Source: Helianthus annuus (lineage: Eukaryota; Streptophyta; Magnoliopsida; Asterales; Asteraceae). Taken from it: DNA of 64,000 nt. Each line of letters begins with the position of its first letter. The first letter of the stretch is position 1. Below the pieces are notes generated by a model. That model was not told where the DNA came from. It was given only the letters and a program-made list of their open reading frames with translations, and searched no databases. The stretch spans positions 84,588,087 through 84,652,086 of the forward strand of contig NC_035448.2 in the NCBI RefSeq assembly GCF_002127325.2, written 5' to 3'. Positions 1-11,333 of the stretch are shown here, one piece after another. The position numbers and the translations under genes are program-made.

Positions 1-264
1 GTTAAAAAACTCAGCCCACAGAGTTACATATCCCGCCGGAGCATCGGCACCGGTGTCACCCTCTTGTGGGTAGGTGGCAGCCCACTCCTCCGCCATTTGT
101 ATGCTGGCCATCAGGGAATTAAACTGACCCTTTGACCACTTCAGTACTGGTAGACCGCCACCGGTTGCACCACCATCATCATCTTCATCTTTATCAGCCG
201 CCGACGACGACTGTTGTTCAGGGTTTTCACCCTCCACATTGTATGGATTTGATGGTTCAGCCAT
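1..264 (-). CDS. Antisense extra ORF of a Tat-like gypsy element (putative gypsy-type transposase domain), 5' part only
   Basis: Reading the minus strand from the ATG at 264-262 gives 88 codons without a stop, running off the window. The N-terminus is acidic and low in complexity (SSSAADKDEDDDGGATGGG). It is followed by a more ordered part with LPVLKWSKGQFNSL and a PAGYVTLWAEFF end. I recognise this style from plant proteins annotated as 'putative gypsy-type transposase' (Transposase_28). Such ORFs are known as additional antisense ORFs between pol and the 3' LTR of Tat-lineage gypsy elements. The context fits: a + strand purine tract and LTR lie at 2018-2894, and a minus-strand TATA box lies about 155 bp upstream of the ATG. 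The domain call rests on a short fragment and memory of the family. The rest of the protein lies outside the window. Confidence 0.55.
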   Translation of the reverse strand, partial: MAEPSNPYNVEGENPEQQSSSAADKDEDDDGGATGGGLPVLKWSKGQFNSLMASIQMAEEWAATYPQEGDTGADAPAGYVTLWAEFFN

Positions 265-420
265 AGAAATGTAGAAGAAAAGAAAATGAGTACTAAAACT
301 CAAACAAATCTCACTGGAATCTCAGAAAACCTTATCGGAGAAGACGGAGGAATCTTTTTTCTCTCACCGGAAATTTTTGAAATTTTGAACAAGTGAGGGG
401 AAACCACAAACGATTTCCCC

Positions 421-427
421 TTATATA
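421..427 (-). promoter_or_regulatory. TATA box for the antisense ORF
   Basis: The minus strand reads GAGTATATAAGGGG here. A start about 30 bp downstream (near 390) would leave a 125-base leader before the ATG at 264. No other TATA-like sequence is closer to that ATG. This is a plausible private promoter for the antisense ORF, inferred from position only. Confidence 0.5.
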
Positions 428-2017
428 CTCAACGCAATTAATGCAACATGGAAACTGAATCATCACGTCCAAAAAGAGCGAATTACGCGGCACCACGTGT
501 CAAGCGACGCTTCAGCTGACGGTTACCACGCGCACGTGGCCGCACACGCGCCTGACATAAGAGACGTTTTACACTCCTGCTACAGTGCATTTATGACCTC
601 GGGCAGTGCAAATATCCTTTTATTTCAGCACATGCCAGGAAATCTCACCAACTTCCACCAACTCACACGTGCGTTCAGCCACGTATGCAACAAAAAGCGA
701 CAACATTATCCAAACACAAGCGGCATGCGGTTTCTCTGGTATACCGCACCATAACCCATACCGCATGTCGTTTTTTTTACATACCCCTCAAAATAGTTAA
801 AAATTATATCCTTCTATGGTTCAGGGGGTATAAACATATCCGCACATACCCACGAGCACACGTGGAATATGCGGAGATGACACACACGAGCCCGTACAGG
901 TGTGTCAGATACTCAGAACCAGCGTTGTTCTTTGGACTGAACCGCATCTCAGGAATAGGTAAACCGCATTGCCTTCATTCTCTTCAAGCATCAAATCCCT
1001 CCTGTCCGGTTCGCAACCACAGAGGGTGCGTAAACGGCTTCTTCAATGAAAAGAAGAAGGGGAATGTACGCGAACGCACATCAGCAACCCTGACTCATGA
1101 TCCTTCAAGAGCCACATCCAAGCAACACACTCTTTTCAAGTGAGTCTGGGGTTACAAAACCGCAGACACTCATGAATTGCTGCGGACGCACCTATAGCTC
1201 CGCAAATGGTTGCTACGGTAGAGCCACAACTAAGTCATCACACAGATGAACGAAGCTACTTCAAGGAAAGCTCCTCGGTATTGGAGCGTGAAGGAAAGTG
1301 GCTAAAGAAGAAATGCGGACGAGATTTCCAATAATCATAAGAGATCTCGTTGAACAACAAGCGGCCGAACAGCGGTAACAAGTCTGCTTATGACTTTGCT
1401 GCCCCACTTGTGAGACGAATAGAATAAACAATGGTGGGTATAACCATGCCTATGACCATGTTTATTTGACCATTATCCAGATTCGCATTGTTTGACCAAA
1501 CACGGCCAATAATGACGCAAGCCTCCCACATTGTTCGGCCAAACGCGGCCAACAATGCCAAGCAACGAGGTAACCGCAAAGGACGTGCGGTTACTTGAGA
1601 GCTAATTGGAAGAACATGAAGACCCCACCAAAAAAAGGGATCATCATTAGATGTCCAATTGCTTCTGAAGACCACTCTCTTCTTCATTCACCACCTCAGA
1701 GGTTGGTTCGAAGTTTGTGCACATCTTCAACCACCATCTCAGAGGTTGGTTCGAAGTTTGTGGACACCTCCAGCAAGATCTCAAAGGTTGGTTCGACACA
1801 CCAACAGGTGGCACCCAACCCTGATGAGCTCAAACGCAGGTAGCCTATGCTACCATATCAAAACCCGAGGCTGAGAATTTCGCATCAGACGAAACTTTTT
1901 CACCGGTACGGAAGAGACGTCAGATGACTCTTCCGGATCTCCAGACTCCAAACTACCTTCTAGACACCATAGTCCAGTACTCCTCCCACACGCAACTTGC
2001 ATATGGCAGCAACACTA
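428..2017 (+). other. Non-coding 3' internal region of the Tat-like element
   Basis: No convincing coding sequence. The stretch is rich in GCGG and CCGCA words (for example around 720-770, 940-970 and 1160-1200). Short reading frames here have no recognisable protein character. It lies between the antisense ORF and the purine tract, where Tat-type elements carry a long non-coding spacer. Confidence 0.5.
1690..1797 (+). repeat. Short tandem repeat, about 42-44 bp x 2.5
   Basis: The core CTCAGAGGTTGGTTCG occurs at about 1695 and 1738, and a variant CTCAAAGGTTGGTTCG at about 1779. The first two copies are followed by AAGTTTGTG. It lies inside the non-coding spacer of the Tat-like element. Confidence 0.75.
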
Positions 2018-2040
2018 GACTGGGGGGACTTGAAGGGGTA
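2018..2040 (+). other. Polypurine tract of the Tat-like element
   Basis: A purine-rich run with GGGGGGACTTGAAGGGG ends two bases before a TGGT that begins a plausible LTR. It is the only strong purine tract in the region. Its position fits the plus-strand primer of a + oriented LTR retrotransposon. Confidence 0.6.
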
Positions 2041-2894
2041 TGGTCCCAGATCTCGCGTCAGCACGACCGCGAGTGACCATTACCCTTATCAAAACCCCCA
2101 CTAGTTAATAACTCACCTGTGCCCGTGCGGAAATGCGTGAACACAGTGGTTGAATCCATTCTGCGCAATGATGGAGGAAGACTTACCTGGAATATAAAAA
2201 CGGTATAGTGATGCGGCGTAGCACCGCATCTGGTGTATGAAAACGAAAGTATTCACAGGGATGCGGCCTAGCACCGCATCCAGTGAACACTTCTATCAAT
2301 ACAAGGGAGCTGGATAACATCAACAGTCACCACAGACGATGATGCGGCTTGGCACCGCATCTCGCGTATTTCTTTATCAAAGAGTGAGACGCGGAAACAT
2401 CTACAGTTACCGCAAACAGCGATGCGGCCCGCACCGCATCCTGTGCACTCAGCAAGTGGGACTGACACCACAGAGCAAGTAGCACCAATGGCAGCCGCCT
2501 GTCAGGTCTACGTAAGCGACAGACTGACGTGGCTTCACCTCCGCAGCCGACATGCCTGACACACCTGCAAAGGTGCAGCATGTCGTCAGTCTATCCATCC
2601 ACCTCCTCCTTCACTCCTCGGCTATAAATACCAACCCCAAACCAGGTTTGAGGTATCTCTTCACAACTCTCTCACTACTACTACTATCACACTTTGCTTC
2701 CCAAGCAAATTACTGATTCTCACGCCGGAGAGTGGTAACAAGGAGCACCCCCCACCCCATCCTCCTTGTTACGAGTCACGGTTTGTTTCCTTGTGCAGGA
2801 GACTGACCAGCAGACGACCCAGCCAGCGATCCTCGAGAGGAAAGGATTAACCCTTCTTGACGAGACCAGTGAGTTAACCCTGCCCGGTTAACCA
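2041..2894 (+). repeat. 3' LTR of the Tat-like element
   Basis: About 854 bp, beginning TGGTCCC after a purine tract and ending GGTTAACCA, so the ends form the inverted repeat TGGT/ACCA. A TATA box (TATAAATA, 2623-2630) precedes a CT-rich leader and GGAGAGTGGTAACAAGGAG, typical of a gypsy U3-R junction. The partner LTR would be left of the window, so the target duplication (right side would be TTGTT, 2895-2899) cannot be verified. Boundaries are inferred from one copy. Confidence 0.6.
2210..2440 (+). repeat. Four GATGCGG...CCGCATC dyads in the Tat LTR
   Basis: Four 20-21 bp hairpin-forming units lie at 2210-2230, 2260-2280, 2341-2361 and 2421-2440. The 7-bp arms are perfect and the 6-7 bp loops vary (for example CGTAGCA, CCTAGCA). 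They lie in U3 upstream of the TATA box at 2623, so they are candidate binding sites or chromatin signals of the element. Confidence 0.75.
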
Positions 2895-3425
2895 TTGTTT
2901 CATCACAACCGATTTGAGCGGATTTAAAGTTGATTTCATCCAATTTCACATCATATCTCTTCTACTTCTACTCTTTCTGCTAAAATCTTAAAATTGAACC
3001 CGAATTCGTGGACAAATTTTGCTGAATTTGCAATATGTTGTGCGAAATCAGTTAAATTCAAACCCTTGAAAGAGTCAGACCTTAATTCGAACTAAATCAT
3101 TGAAAAATCTTGAAAAAATGTCAAAAAAACACAACTTGATTTTTGAGCAACACGAGCCTCTCGCCCGAGAGCACTTAACCTCTCTCACAAAACATCCAAT
3201 CCTTTCGCACGAAAGAATCAAATAGAACTTTGAAAGATTGACCTCTCGCACTAAAGGTATATCCCTTTCGCGCGAAAAACACTAATTTGTTTTTGTTTGT
3301 TCAAATTTGTCCCTTCCGCACGAGAGGAACCCCTCTCGCATGAAAGGGTATTGGTTCTATTCATTTGAAAAACTTGTTTGACTGTTTGTTTGACTGTTCA
3401 GGTACTTTTCGCGTAGTTTAAGGTA
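2895..3425 (+). other. Leader of a Ty1/copia element with dispersed short palindromes
   Basis: Non-coding, AT-rich sequence immediately upstream of a copia gag start. From 3150 to 3350 it carries at least six variants of a Y-TTTCGCACGAAAG-type palindrome (CTCTCGCCCGAGAG, CTTTCGCACGAAAG, CCCTTTCGCGCGAAA and others). The Tat-like element appears to have inserted into or just upstream of this leader. Confidence 0.55.
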
Positions 3426-4001
3426 TTGAACATGGATTCAGAGTTCTATAACGCATTCGCATATTCATCGACAGCAAGTATGGCTGATAGTTTAAACTTA
3501 GACAACGCACTTGGAACAAATGTTAAACCACCGAAGTTACTAAATATGGAAGACTATATCGGGTGGAAAGAGTGTTTACTGGTACTGGGTTCAGGCATAT
3601 GCGATGAAAGCTGGTTTGTGATACTTGAGGAATATTCTCATCCAATGAGTGATCATGGTGTTAAAAAATCGATTATACAATTTAATGATCGTGAAAGAGC
3701 TATCTACGTTCGCGAGATAAAAATGATTAACTACCTTCAACAGTCAATCAGAGACGACATATTTTCATTGCTCCAACACACGGGCACTGCATACTTGATA
3801 TGGGAAGCTTTGAAAAATCAATACGAGGGCGGTAAAGAAATGATGAAAAGTAAAAAAGCATTGTTGAAGAAAGAGTTCGACATTTTCAAATGTCTGAAGG
3901 GTGAAACTCTTAAACAGATAATAGAGCAATATTGTCATTTGATCATTGAGAATATGACAATTTCTGCACCGATCGTCAGTTTTCCTTCTATGCGGATATA
4001 A
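3426..4001 (+). pseudogene. Ty1/copia gag, truncated
   Basis: A 191-codon frame resembles the N-terminal half of plant copia gag polyproteins. After KPPKLLNMEDYIGWKE, the tryptophan-containing 'W-K' entry motif of UBN2/DUF4219-type gags, comes GTAYLIWEALKNQYEGG and a basic helix ending KALLKKEFDIFK. It then runs LKGETLKQIIEQY before the similarity stops near residue 180. No zinc knuckle, protease, integrase or RT follows, so the element is cut at about 3990. The frame opens with two nearby ATGs (3426 and 3432). Confidence 0.7.
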
Positions 4002-4618
4002 CAGTTTTGGCCCATAAATAGCCAGACACCCCAAATGATAAACATTAGACACCAGTATCACGACTACCCCACTAATCTTCACAATCTGTGATCATCTGTA
4101 TGCTAAAGACCCGGAAGAATTGACAAAGATATATCAAGTGTCCCCTTCGTACGAAGCTATGACTGCCCCTTTGTACGAAGCTGTGATCATATGACAGTTA
4201 AGCTTCAAAGCCTCCTTTCGTACGAACCCATGAAGATTTTAACAATTATGCTCCCATGCCTCTTCGTACGAACCTAGGAATAACCCTTCGTATGAATCCA
4301 GGAGTGGATTCGTACCAGCATGTTTAAAAAATATTATATCGTCCCTTCATACGAAACCAAGCTAATGTCATCAAGAACACATTCGAACATAAATTTCTCT
4401 CCAGAATCTTTAATACTTTGAATTTCGTGATGAAACTTCACAGGATTGTGTGAAAATCAATTCCGAACAGAATGATATCTTCAATTCTGAATTTCATCCA
4501 TGAATTGACCTTCAATTTGATGTTTTTCTTATTTTTAACGTCAAAACTCACTACACCTCCAAAATTATTGAGCGTAGGTGATTCAACCAACTGTTAGATC
4601 GATTGAATCGGTACCGTA
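4002..4618 (-). other. Leader of a second copia element, minus strand
   Basis: No coding sequence recognised. Between 4137 and 4370 seven or eight copies of the palindrome TTCGTACGAA or close variants (CTTCGTATGAA, TTCATACGAAA) are spaced irregularly. A minus-strand primer binding site borders it on the right, so this is read as the 5' leader of a minus-oriented copia element whose gag is missing. It meets the + strand gag fragment near 4010. Confidence 0.45.
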
Positions 4619-4630
4619 GCTCTGATACCA
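4619..4630 (-). other. Primer binding site (initiator tRNA-Met) of the minus-strand copia piece
   Basis: The minus strand reads TGGTATCAGAGC, the standard complement to the 3' end of plant initiator tRNA-Met. It lies two bases inside a sequence that, on the + strand, begins TGAGAACGC and is read as the element's LTR. Confidence 0.75.
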
Positions 4631-4632
4631 CT

Positions 4633-5020
4633 TGAGAACGCTTTTTAGGATCGATTTCGACTCCCTAACGATGGCGAATAACACGTACGATGTGCGGAAT
4701 CCGTGCACGTGTGTGGACCAATCAAAAGAACTTAATTAACAATGATTCGATTAGAGATTTGACAACATTTTACACCTTGAATCACCTTCTTTGCTACTTT
4801 CTCTCTTTAGACTTCAAAGCTCTCCAAGATACAAAGTGGCAAAAGTTCTAAATGAAACACTAGACACTCCTATTTATAGGCTCACTTAAATGAGGCTCCC
4901 CTCATCCGTCCGGAAGGGGTTTTCTCCATCCGTCCGGATGGCCATTTCTCCATCCGTCCGGATGGACTTCTATCATATATTCTTCACTTTAAAATCCTGT
5001 CTTGTTCCATTTCCTGCTAC
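4633..5020 (-). repeat. LTR of the minus-strand copia element (interrupted at 5020)
   Basis: Starts TGAGAACGC next to the primer binding site. A minus-strand TATAAATA (4871-4878) is placed as a promoter about 240 bp from the primer-binding end. Three copies of CATCCGTCCGGA(T/A)GG lie between 4907 and 4970. The right part was displaced beyond 33642 by the solo LTR insertion, so the far end is not fixed. Confidence 0.5.
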
Positions 5021-5199
5021 TGTAACACCTTGTAAAATCATGTCCAATTATGTATTGACACGTGTCCCTAATCCTAAATATGTCAAACGTTGACTAGGAG
5101 GGACTATTATTGCCAAACAGTTAAAACTTTGAATACGAAAGGACTGAAAGTGTCAACATGCTTAAACTAATCCTCTGAGTGACATTATACCATATTCAT
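5021..5199 (+). repeat. Solo LTR, first segment
   Basis: Left 179 bp of the solo LTR, starting TGTAACACC. It ends with TTCAT (5195-5199), which is the target duplication of Tekay-1. Confidence 0.8.
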
Positions 5200-7647
5200 T
5201 GTCACACCCCCAAAATCCACCTGCGGAGTATCACCGCTTGGGAGCGTGACTGACCAGGATCAAGCCACCAATCATATAGAACAATACATATAGTAAAAGT
5301 AATTGCCATTAAACCAAACCAAATCCATATGAAAGGTGTTCCAAAACCATAAGTAAGTTATTATTGTTTAGCGGAAGCGTATAATCAAAACCCAACATAA
5401 TTAAGTACTAAATGTCATAAGTGTTTAATAAGATAATCACGATCCAAGCCCACAACGACCAGCTTCTCCCTGTGCAAGCTCCATGTATCTAACGACCTGC
5501 AAGGCATGTAACAGATGATCAACAACTAGTTGAGCGAGTTCACAGTTTATAGTTCAGTAATTGTAACAGTATAGTAAGCCTTGTGTTCGTTCATTAAGTA
5601 TTGTATCATATCAGTTCGTATCGCGGCCCTCTAGGCATGTATGCGAAGATTAAGGAAAGTTCTCAAGTATTCTAGACTAGGTATATTTGTATCGCGGCCA
5701 CCCGGCACCTGTGCGAAGTTTAGCGTATAGTTCGCAGCCTTCCTAGGCATGTGTGCGAAGATCAGTCATAATATCGCGGCCAACCCTGGCGTGTATGCGG
5801 AGATCAGTTCAATTAGTATCACTAGTCTAGCAGTATCTTAACCAATCACCTTCCTCACCCGAGGATCATATCACTACGTTCCATTATAGATAAGTACCAG
5901 TAAATAATCAAATCCCCATTCCCACCCTGGGAACCCCATGCCTTGGCTGTGTGAACTCACCTTGGTTTGCTCGGTATGTTATTGCTTCTAGGGTTTATTA
6001 ATCGTCTAAATCCGTTACACACGACCTAGGATATATTGCACATGATACGATATAAGTGTTTGCATCCAATTAGGGTTTACAAGTCGTTGATATCCAAGCA
6101 ATCGTGTTCGGTGTGATTATCGTGTACAGAATGCTAATATAAAGGTTGCTCATGCATACAGTATCACCCAGTAATGTACATTATCATATAATCACATATA
6201 ATCATACAGGATTCTAATCTTGGCATCCTAATACATTCTGTCTCTTCAAGTGTTATCAGAACTCAGAGCATGTAACATCACTATAATCAATTCATACATT
6301 CAATCAGGAGTTCAAACAACTCATCAACAAAAGGTCGGATCTTGGGTGTATACAATAACTCAGACATTAGGTATAAGCATGCATAAAATCGGACCCCTTT
6401 CCTTGTATAAAGATCGGACCAAAGGTGCTCCCCCTAAGAAAGTCGGACAAGCCCCTCCCCCTTATGATGATAAAAGGTCGGACCACCTTTTATCACTAAA
6501 AGGTCGGACCACCTATCTTAATAGAACTCGGACCAGAAGCTTAACAAAAGTCGGACTAGGGAGTGGGGGGTTAAAAACTCGGATGGGGCATAGCATGTAC
6601 AAAAATTCGGACCTCACAACTCAAATTACAAAAGTCGGACATCAAGTACTTTTAAAAGTCGGACCATGGGGGTGGGGATTAAAGTTCGGACCATGCACCT
6701 CATTAAGAACTCGGACCTTCTAAGGTCATTAAAGGTCGGACAAGGGTGATGGGTCACAAACTCGGACCCCTTGCATTATTATAAAACTCGGATAGCAAGC
6801 AAAATAAAAGAACTCGGACATATATAAGTTATTCAAAACTCGGATTAAGCATGCTCTTTTAAAACTCAGACAATTATATTCGCTAAAACTCTGACTAACA
6901 TACTCAGACAACCATTCAATCACACGTCCAGTATCATTGTAACAGTTACGTTTCCATTGATCATCAGTTACATTCATATTCTGAAACCCTAATTTCACAC
7001 GTATTGACGGTAGAGACATAACAAATCATCAAAAGCTTAATAACAACAATCGTCACAAGAATAATCTATCAAGTATGCACTAATCATCATCATAATCACA
7101 ATCATCCAGAATCAAATCAAAATCACAGAACATAATATGAGGAACTAGGGTTTTCATGAAACACACAATCAATCAACAATTAATCACAAACAATGATTAA
7201 ACAATTACCTTGATTCGATTCTAGATGGATTGGAAATCAAACTTGATGCAAAAGAACTTGTGAATCCAAGAATGATGAGAAGATGGTTGTAGAGAGGATT
7301 AGAGGAGGTGAAAGTACGTGTTTTGATTCTTTGTGAATGATTAGTGAATGATTAGGGAATGAGATTAGGGTTAAGTATGATTTAAATTTCACTAATAACT
7401 CTTTACACCCTTAATTAATAGATTTTACAATAGTACACCATCTCAAACAGTTTCACAATTTCACCACCAAGTTTATACATTTGACAAGTCTATCACAATT
7501 AGCACATAATCATGCATAATCACACAATACACTTCATTGTATCAAAACGTATATAATTCCATAGCAATTAATTGTGCAAATCAACTAAACAATACAAGAA
7601 CGTGCAATAAATGCGAAATAGAAATCTTGGAAATTTGAGTTGTCACA
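5200..7647 (-). repeat. Tekay-1 3' LTR (left)
   Basis: Begins TGTCACACCCCCAAAATCC and ends TTGTCACA on the + strand. It holds a cluster of GCGGCC...GCATGTATGCGAAG units (5620-5810) and the TCGGAC array. No host sequence. Confidence 0.93.
6330..6860 (+). repeat. Irregular TCGGAC array inside the Tekay-1 LTR
   Basis: About 20 copies of a short core, (A/G)(C/G)TCGGAC(C), recur every 20-35 bp, separated by unrelated AT-rich or purine-rich spacers. The same array is in the other LTR at about 18735-19280. The 157-codon frame across it is a by-product of the array. Confidence 0.8.
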
Positions 7648-7684
7648 TTATCCCCAACTTAAAAGAAATTTCGTCCCGAAATTT
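7648..7684 (-). promoter_or_regulatory. Tekay-1 polypurine tract and adjoining GGA-triloop hairpin
   Basis: In the sense (minus) direction a 19-nt stem-loop AAATTTCG-GGA-CGAAATTT (7684-7666) is followed by exactly 18 nt ending in GTTGGGGATAA (7665-7648), then the 3' LTR. The 18-nt segment is the plus-strand primer tract. The hairpin recurs with the same spacing in the other two Tekay-like elements. Confidence 0.75.
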
Positions 7685-7723
7685 AGCATGCGGTTACTGA
7701 GGAAGCTAGGTAAGTTGTATCGT

Positions 7724-9490
7724 TTACTGGTTTTCCTGGGGTGTCACATCATTCCCCCGTTGATTTGGAATTTCGTCCCGAAATTCCGTAGTAGTAGCTT
7801 CAGTCTCAATAGTGGTTGCATTGGTTCCGGATAACTGAGGGTACTTTTCTTTCATTTGGTCTTCGCGTTCCCAGGTGTACTCTGGGCCACGTCGGGAGTT
7901 CCAACGAACTCGAACAAGAGGGATTCTCTTGTGCTTGAGGACCTTAACATCCCGGTCCGTAATTTCAACTGGTTCCTCGACGAACTGCAACCGCTCGTCG
8001 ATAGTGAGTTCCTTAAAAGGAACTATGAGGGTCTCATCTGACAGGCACTTCTTCAGATTCGACACATGAAATACATTGTGAACTGCACCGAGTTCAGCTG
8101 GTAGGTTTAGCTTGTAGGCCACTTTGCCTATTTTCTCAATGATCTCGAACGGTCCGACATACCGCGGATTTAGTTTGCCTCGTTTGCCAAAACGAACCAC
8201 ACCCTTCCAGGGTGAGACTTTTAGTAAAACCCGGTCCCCGACCTAAAATTCCAACGGTTTCCTACGCTTATCCGCGTATGCTTTCTGACGGTCGCGTGCT
8301 GTCGCCATGCGTTGTCGTATTTGTGCAATCTTTTCTGTGGCGTCCACTACAATCTCTGGACCCGTGATCTGACTATCCCCCACCTCTGCCCAACAGAGAG
8401 GTGACCGGCATTTACGTCCGTACAATGCCTCGAATGGAGCGGCTTGTATGCTGGTGTGATAGCTGTTATTGTATGAGAACTCCACCAAAGGGAGGTGCTT
8501 TTCCCAGCTGTTGCCGAAATCAATAACACATGCCCGAAGCATGTCTTCAAGAGTCTGGATCGTTCGTTCAGACTGCCCATCCGTCTGAGGATGATACGCT
8601 GTGCTCATGTCTAATCGTGAGCCAAAAGATTTGTGCATCGTTTGCCATAGCTCCGACGTGAATCGTGCATCCCGATCCGAAATGATGGAGGTGGGCACCC
8701 CGTGCCTCGAAACAACTTCTTTAAGATAAACGTCTGCGAGAGTGGAGAACTTATCCGTTTCCTTAATAGCCAGGAAATGTGCAGACTTGGTGAGTCGATC
8801 CACGATCACCCATATAGTATCTTTCCCACGCTGGGATCTGGGTAGGCCTGTAACAAAATCCATGGAAATTTCTTCCCATTTCCATTGCGGTATCTTGGGT
8901 TGCTGAAGTAGGCCCGCTGGTTTCTGGTACTCCACCTTGACTTTTGCACATGTCAAACACTTGCCAACGTAAGTAGCGATGTGGGCTTTCATGCTAGGCC
9001 ACCAATATGTTGTTCTGATGTCGTGGTACATTTTATCCGACCCTGGATGTACCGAGTAGCGAGACTTGTGAGCTTCGTCCATTACAAGCTCTCGTAAACC
9101 GCCATAAAGTGGGACCCAAATACGTCCCGTTACATAGTATGCGCTGTCTTCCTTTTGTTCCATTCGTTGCCTTGAGCCGCGTAAAGCTTCAGCTTTGACG
9201 TTTTCGGGCTTTAATGCTTCCATCTGAGCAGTTCGTATTTGTGCAGGAAGACTGGACTGAATAGTGAGCTGCAAGGCTCGTACGCGTCTAGGTAGGGTGT
9301 CCTTTCGACTGAGAGCGTCAGCCACAACATTGGCTTTGCCTGGATGATACTTAATAGCGCATTCGTAATCGTTAAGCAGTTCGACCCATCGTCGTTGACG
9401 CATGTTCAATTCCTTCTGCTTGAAGATATGCTCGAGACTCATGTGATCGGTGTAAATAGTGCACTTGGTACGTACAGGTAGTGTCGCCAT
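7724..9490 (-). pseudogene. Tekay-1 integrase and chromodomain (broken)
   Basis: 9490-8243 is one frame of about 415 codons. It carries the end of RNase H, the integrase zinc-binding part ([10 protein letters not shown] ... CLTCAKV) and the integrase core with [15 protein letters not shown] and GQSERT, holding the D, D and E catalytic positions. It ends at a TAG at 8243-8245. 8200-7724 resumes the same frame after a 40-base gap. It carries the GPF/Y module (RYVGPFEI) and a chromodomain-like tail with [19 protein letters not shown], ending at a TAA. The two halves were therefore one C-terminus, split by a single nonsense codon. Confidence 0.9.
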
Positions 9491-11333
9491 ATCTTGAGCG
9501 CGAAAACAACAGCTCCCAGCTCTAAATCGTGCGTCGTATAATTCCGTTCATGAACTTTGAGTTGTCGCGAAGCGTAAGCAATAACTTTATCCCGCTGCAT
9601 CAATACGCAACCAAGCCCCTGTATCGATGCGTCACAATAGACCACGAAATCGTCGGTGCCCTCTGGCAATGAGAGAATAGGTGCGCTGCAAAGCCTATCC
9701 TTTAAATACTGAAAAGCAGTTTCCTGGGAATCTCCCCAACGGTAGGTGACACCTTTCTGTGTTAGCATAGTAAGCGGCTGTGCGATCTTCGAAAAGTCTT
9801 TAATGAATCGTCTGTAGTATCCCGCCAAACCCAAGAATTGGCGTATTTCCGTTGGTGTACGCGGTGCAGGCCAGTTCCTGATCGAATCTACCTTGGATGG
9901 ATCGACATGAATCCCATCCCTGTTCACCACATGGCCTAAGAAGTGGACTTCACGAAGCCAGAAGTCGCATTTAGAAAACTTGGCGTACAGTTGCTCCTTT
10001 CGAAGAAGTTCCAAGATAATACGTAAGTGCTGCTCGTGCTCCTCCTGACTCTTGGAGTAGATCAGAATGTCGTCGATGAAGACAATGACGAACTTGTCAA
10101 GATAGGGTTTGCACACCCTGTTCATAAGATCCATGAAAACTGCAGGCGCGTTCGTAAGCCCAAATGGCATAACAAGAAACTCGTAGTGACCGTAGCGAGT
10201 TCTGAATGCTGTCTTGGAGACGTCCTCGTCCCGGACTCTCAGCTGGTGATACCCTGACCTTAGGTCGATCTTGGAGTAGTAGCTCGACCCTTGCAACTGG
10301 TCGAATAAGTCGTCAATGCGTGGAAGAGGATAACGGTTCTTCACTGTGACCTTGTTCAATTCACGGTAATCAATGCACATCCTGAAAGTGCCATCCTTCT
10401 TTTTCACGAATAGTACTGGAGCTCCCCAAGGCGAAGAGCTTGGTCGAATGAAACCTTTATCCAAGAGCTCTTGTAGTTGCTTTGAAAGTTCTTCCAGTTC
10501 AGTTGGAGCTAAACGATACGGTGCGCGGGCTATTGGTGCTGCTCCTGGAGCTAGCTCGATTTGAAATTCGACTTGATGATCAGGCGGTAGACCTGGTAAA
10601 TCTTCAGGAAACACTTGAGGAAATTCGCGTACAACTGGAATATCCTCTATTCTTTTCTCTTTCGTCGATGCATCGGTAACAAGTGCCAAAATAGCAGTGT
10701 GACCCTTTCGTAAACATTTCTGAGCCTTCAAGAAAGAGATGATGCCGACCACCGCACCACTCTTGTCGCCTTGAACCTCGAGAGGTTCCTTTCCCGTACG
10801 AGGAATACGAATAATCTTCTCCTTGCATAGGATCTCCGCCTGCTGCTTGGATAACCAATCCATGCCGATGACGATGTCGAAACTACCCAAAACTATTGGA
10901 ATAAGATCAATCGAGAAGGTCTGACCCGCTAGAACGATGTTACAACCCTTGACTACATGCGTGGCTTCTACACTTTTACCATTTGCTAGTTCTACGACAT
11001 GTTTGGTGTTTAGGGGTGTGGGTGCACGCTTTAACAATTTACTCATTTTCAAAGACATATAACTTGTATCCGCACCCGAATCAAATAAAACAGTAACATA
11101 AATATCGTCTAGAAGAAACTTACCCATAACGACGTTGGGATCATTTCTGGCATCACCCTGCCCCAACACAAATGCACGACCCCTTGCTTCGTTGCCGTTG
11201 TTGTTCCCACCATTGTTGTTGTTGTTGCCATTTCCTTGATTGTTGTTATTCTTGTTGTTGCGGTTCTGGTTTAACTGGGGACAATCACGCTTGAAATGAC
11301 CTTCAGCCCCGCACTGAAAACATCCCCTGTTGC
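9439..11333 (-). pseudogene. Tekay-1 protease, reverse transcriptase and RNase H (broken both sides)
   Basis: The frame resumes at the insertion point (11333) in the second gag zinc knuckle ([14 protein letters not shown]). It then has an Asn-rich linker and protease with [15 protein letters not shown] carries [20 protein letters not shown] and the [10 protein letters not shown] active site, and RNase H begins at [15 protein letters not shown]. It leaves frame near 9467 by a 1-base deletion relative to Tekay-2 and stops at 9439. The integrase frame starts overlapping it at 9490. Confidence 0.92.

Noticed and set aside
3765..4082. 105-aa minus-strand ORF
   Set aside because: Shadow of the copia gag frame on the opposite strand.
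6250..6723. 157-aa ORF, repeated at 18655-19128
   Set aside because: Caused by the TCGGAC array in the Tekay-1 LTRs; no start context or domain.
6330..6860. CRISPR-like appearance of short repeats with unique spacers
   Set aside because: Plant nuclear LTR, cores of only 6-9 bp, uneven spacing, no cas genes.
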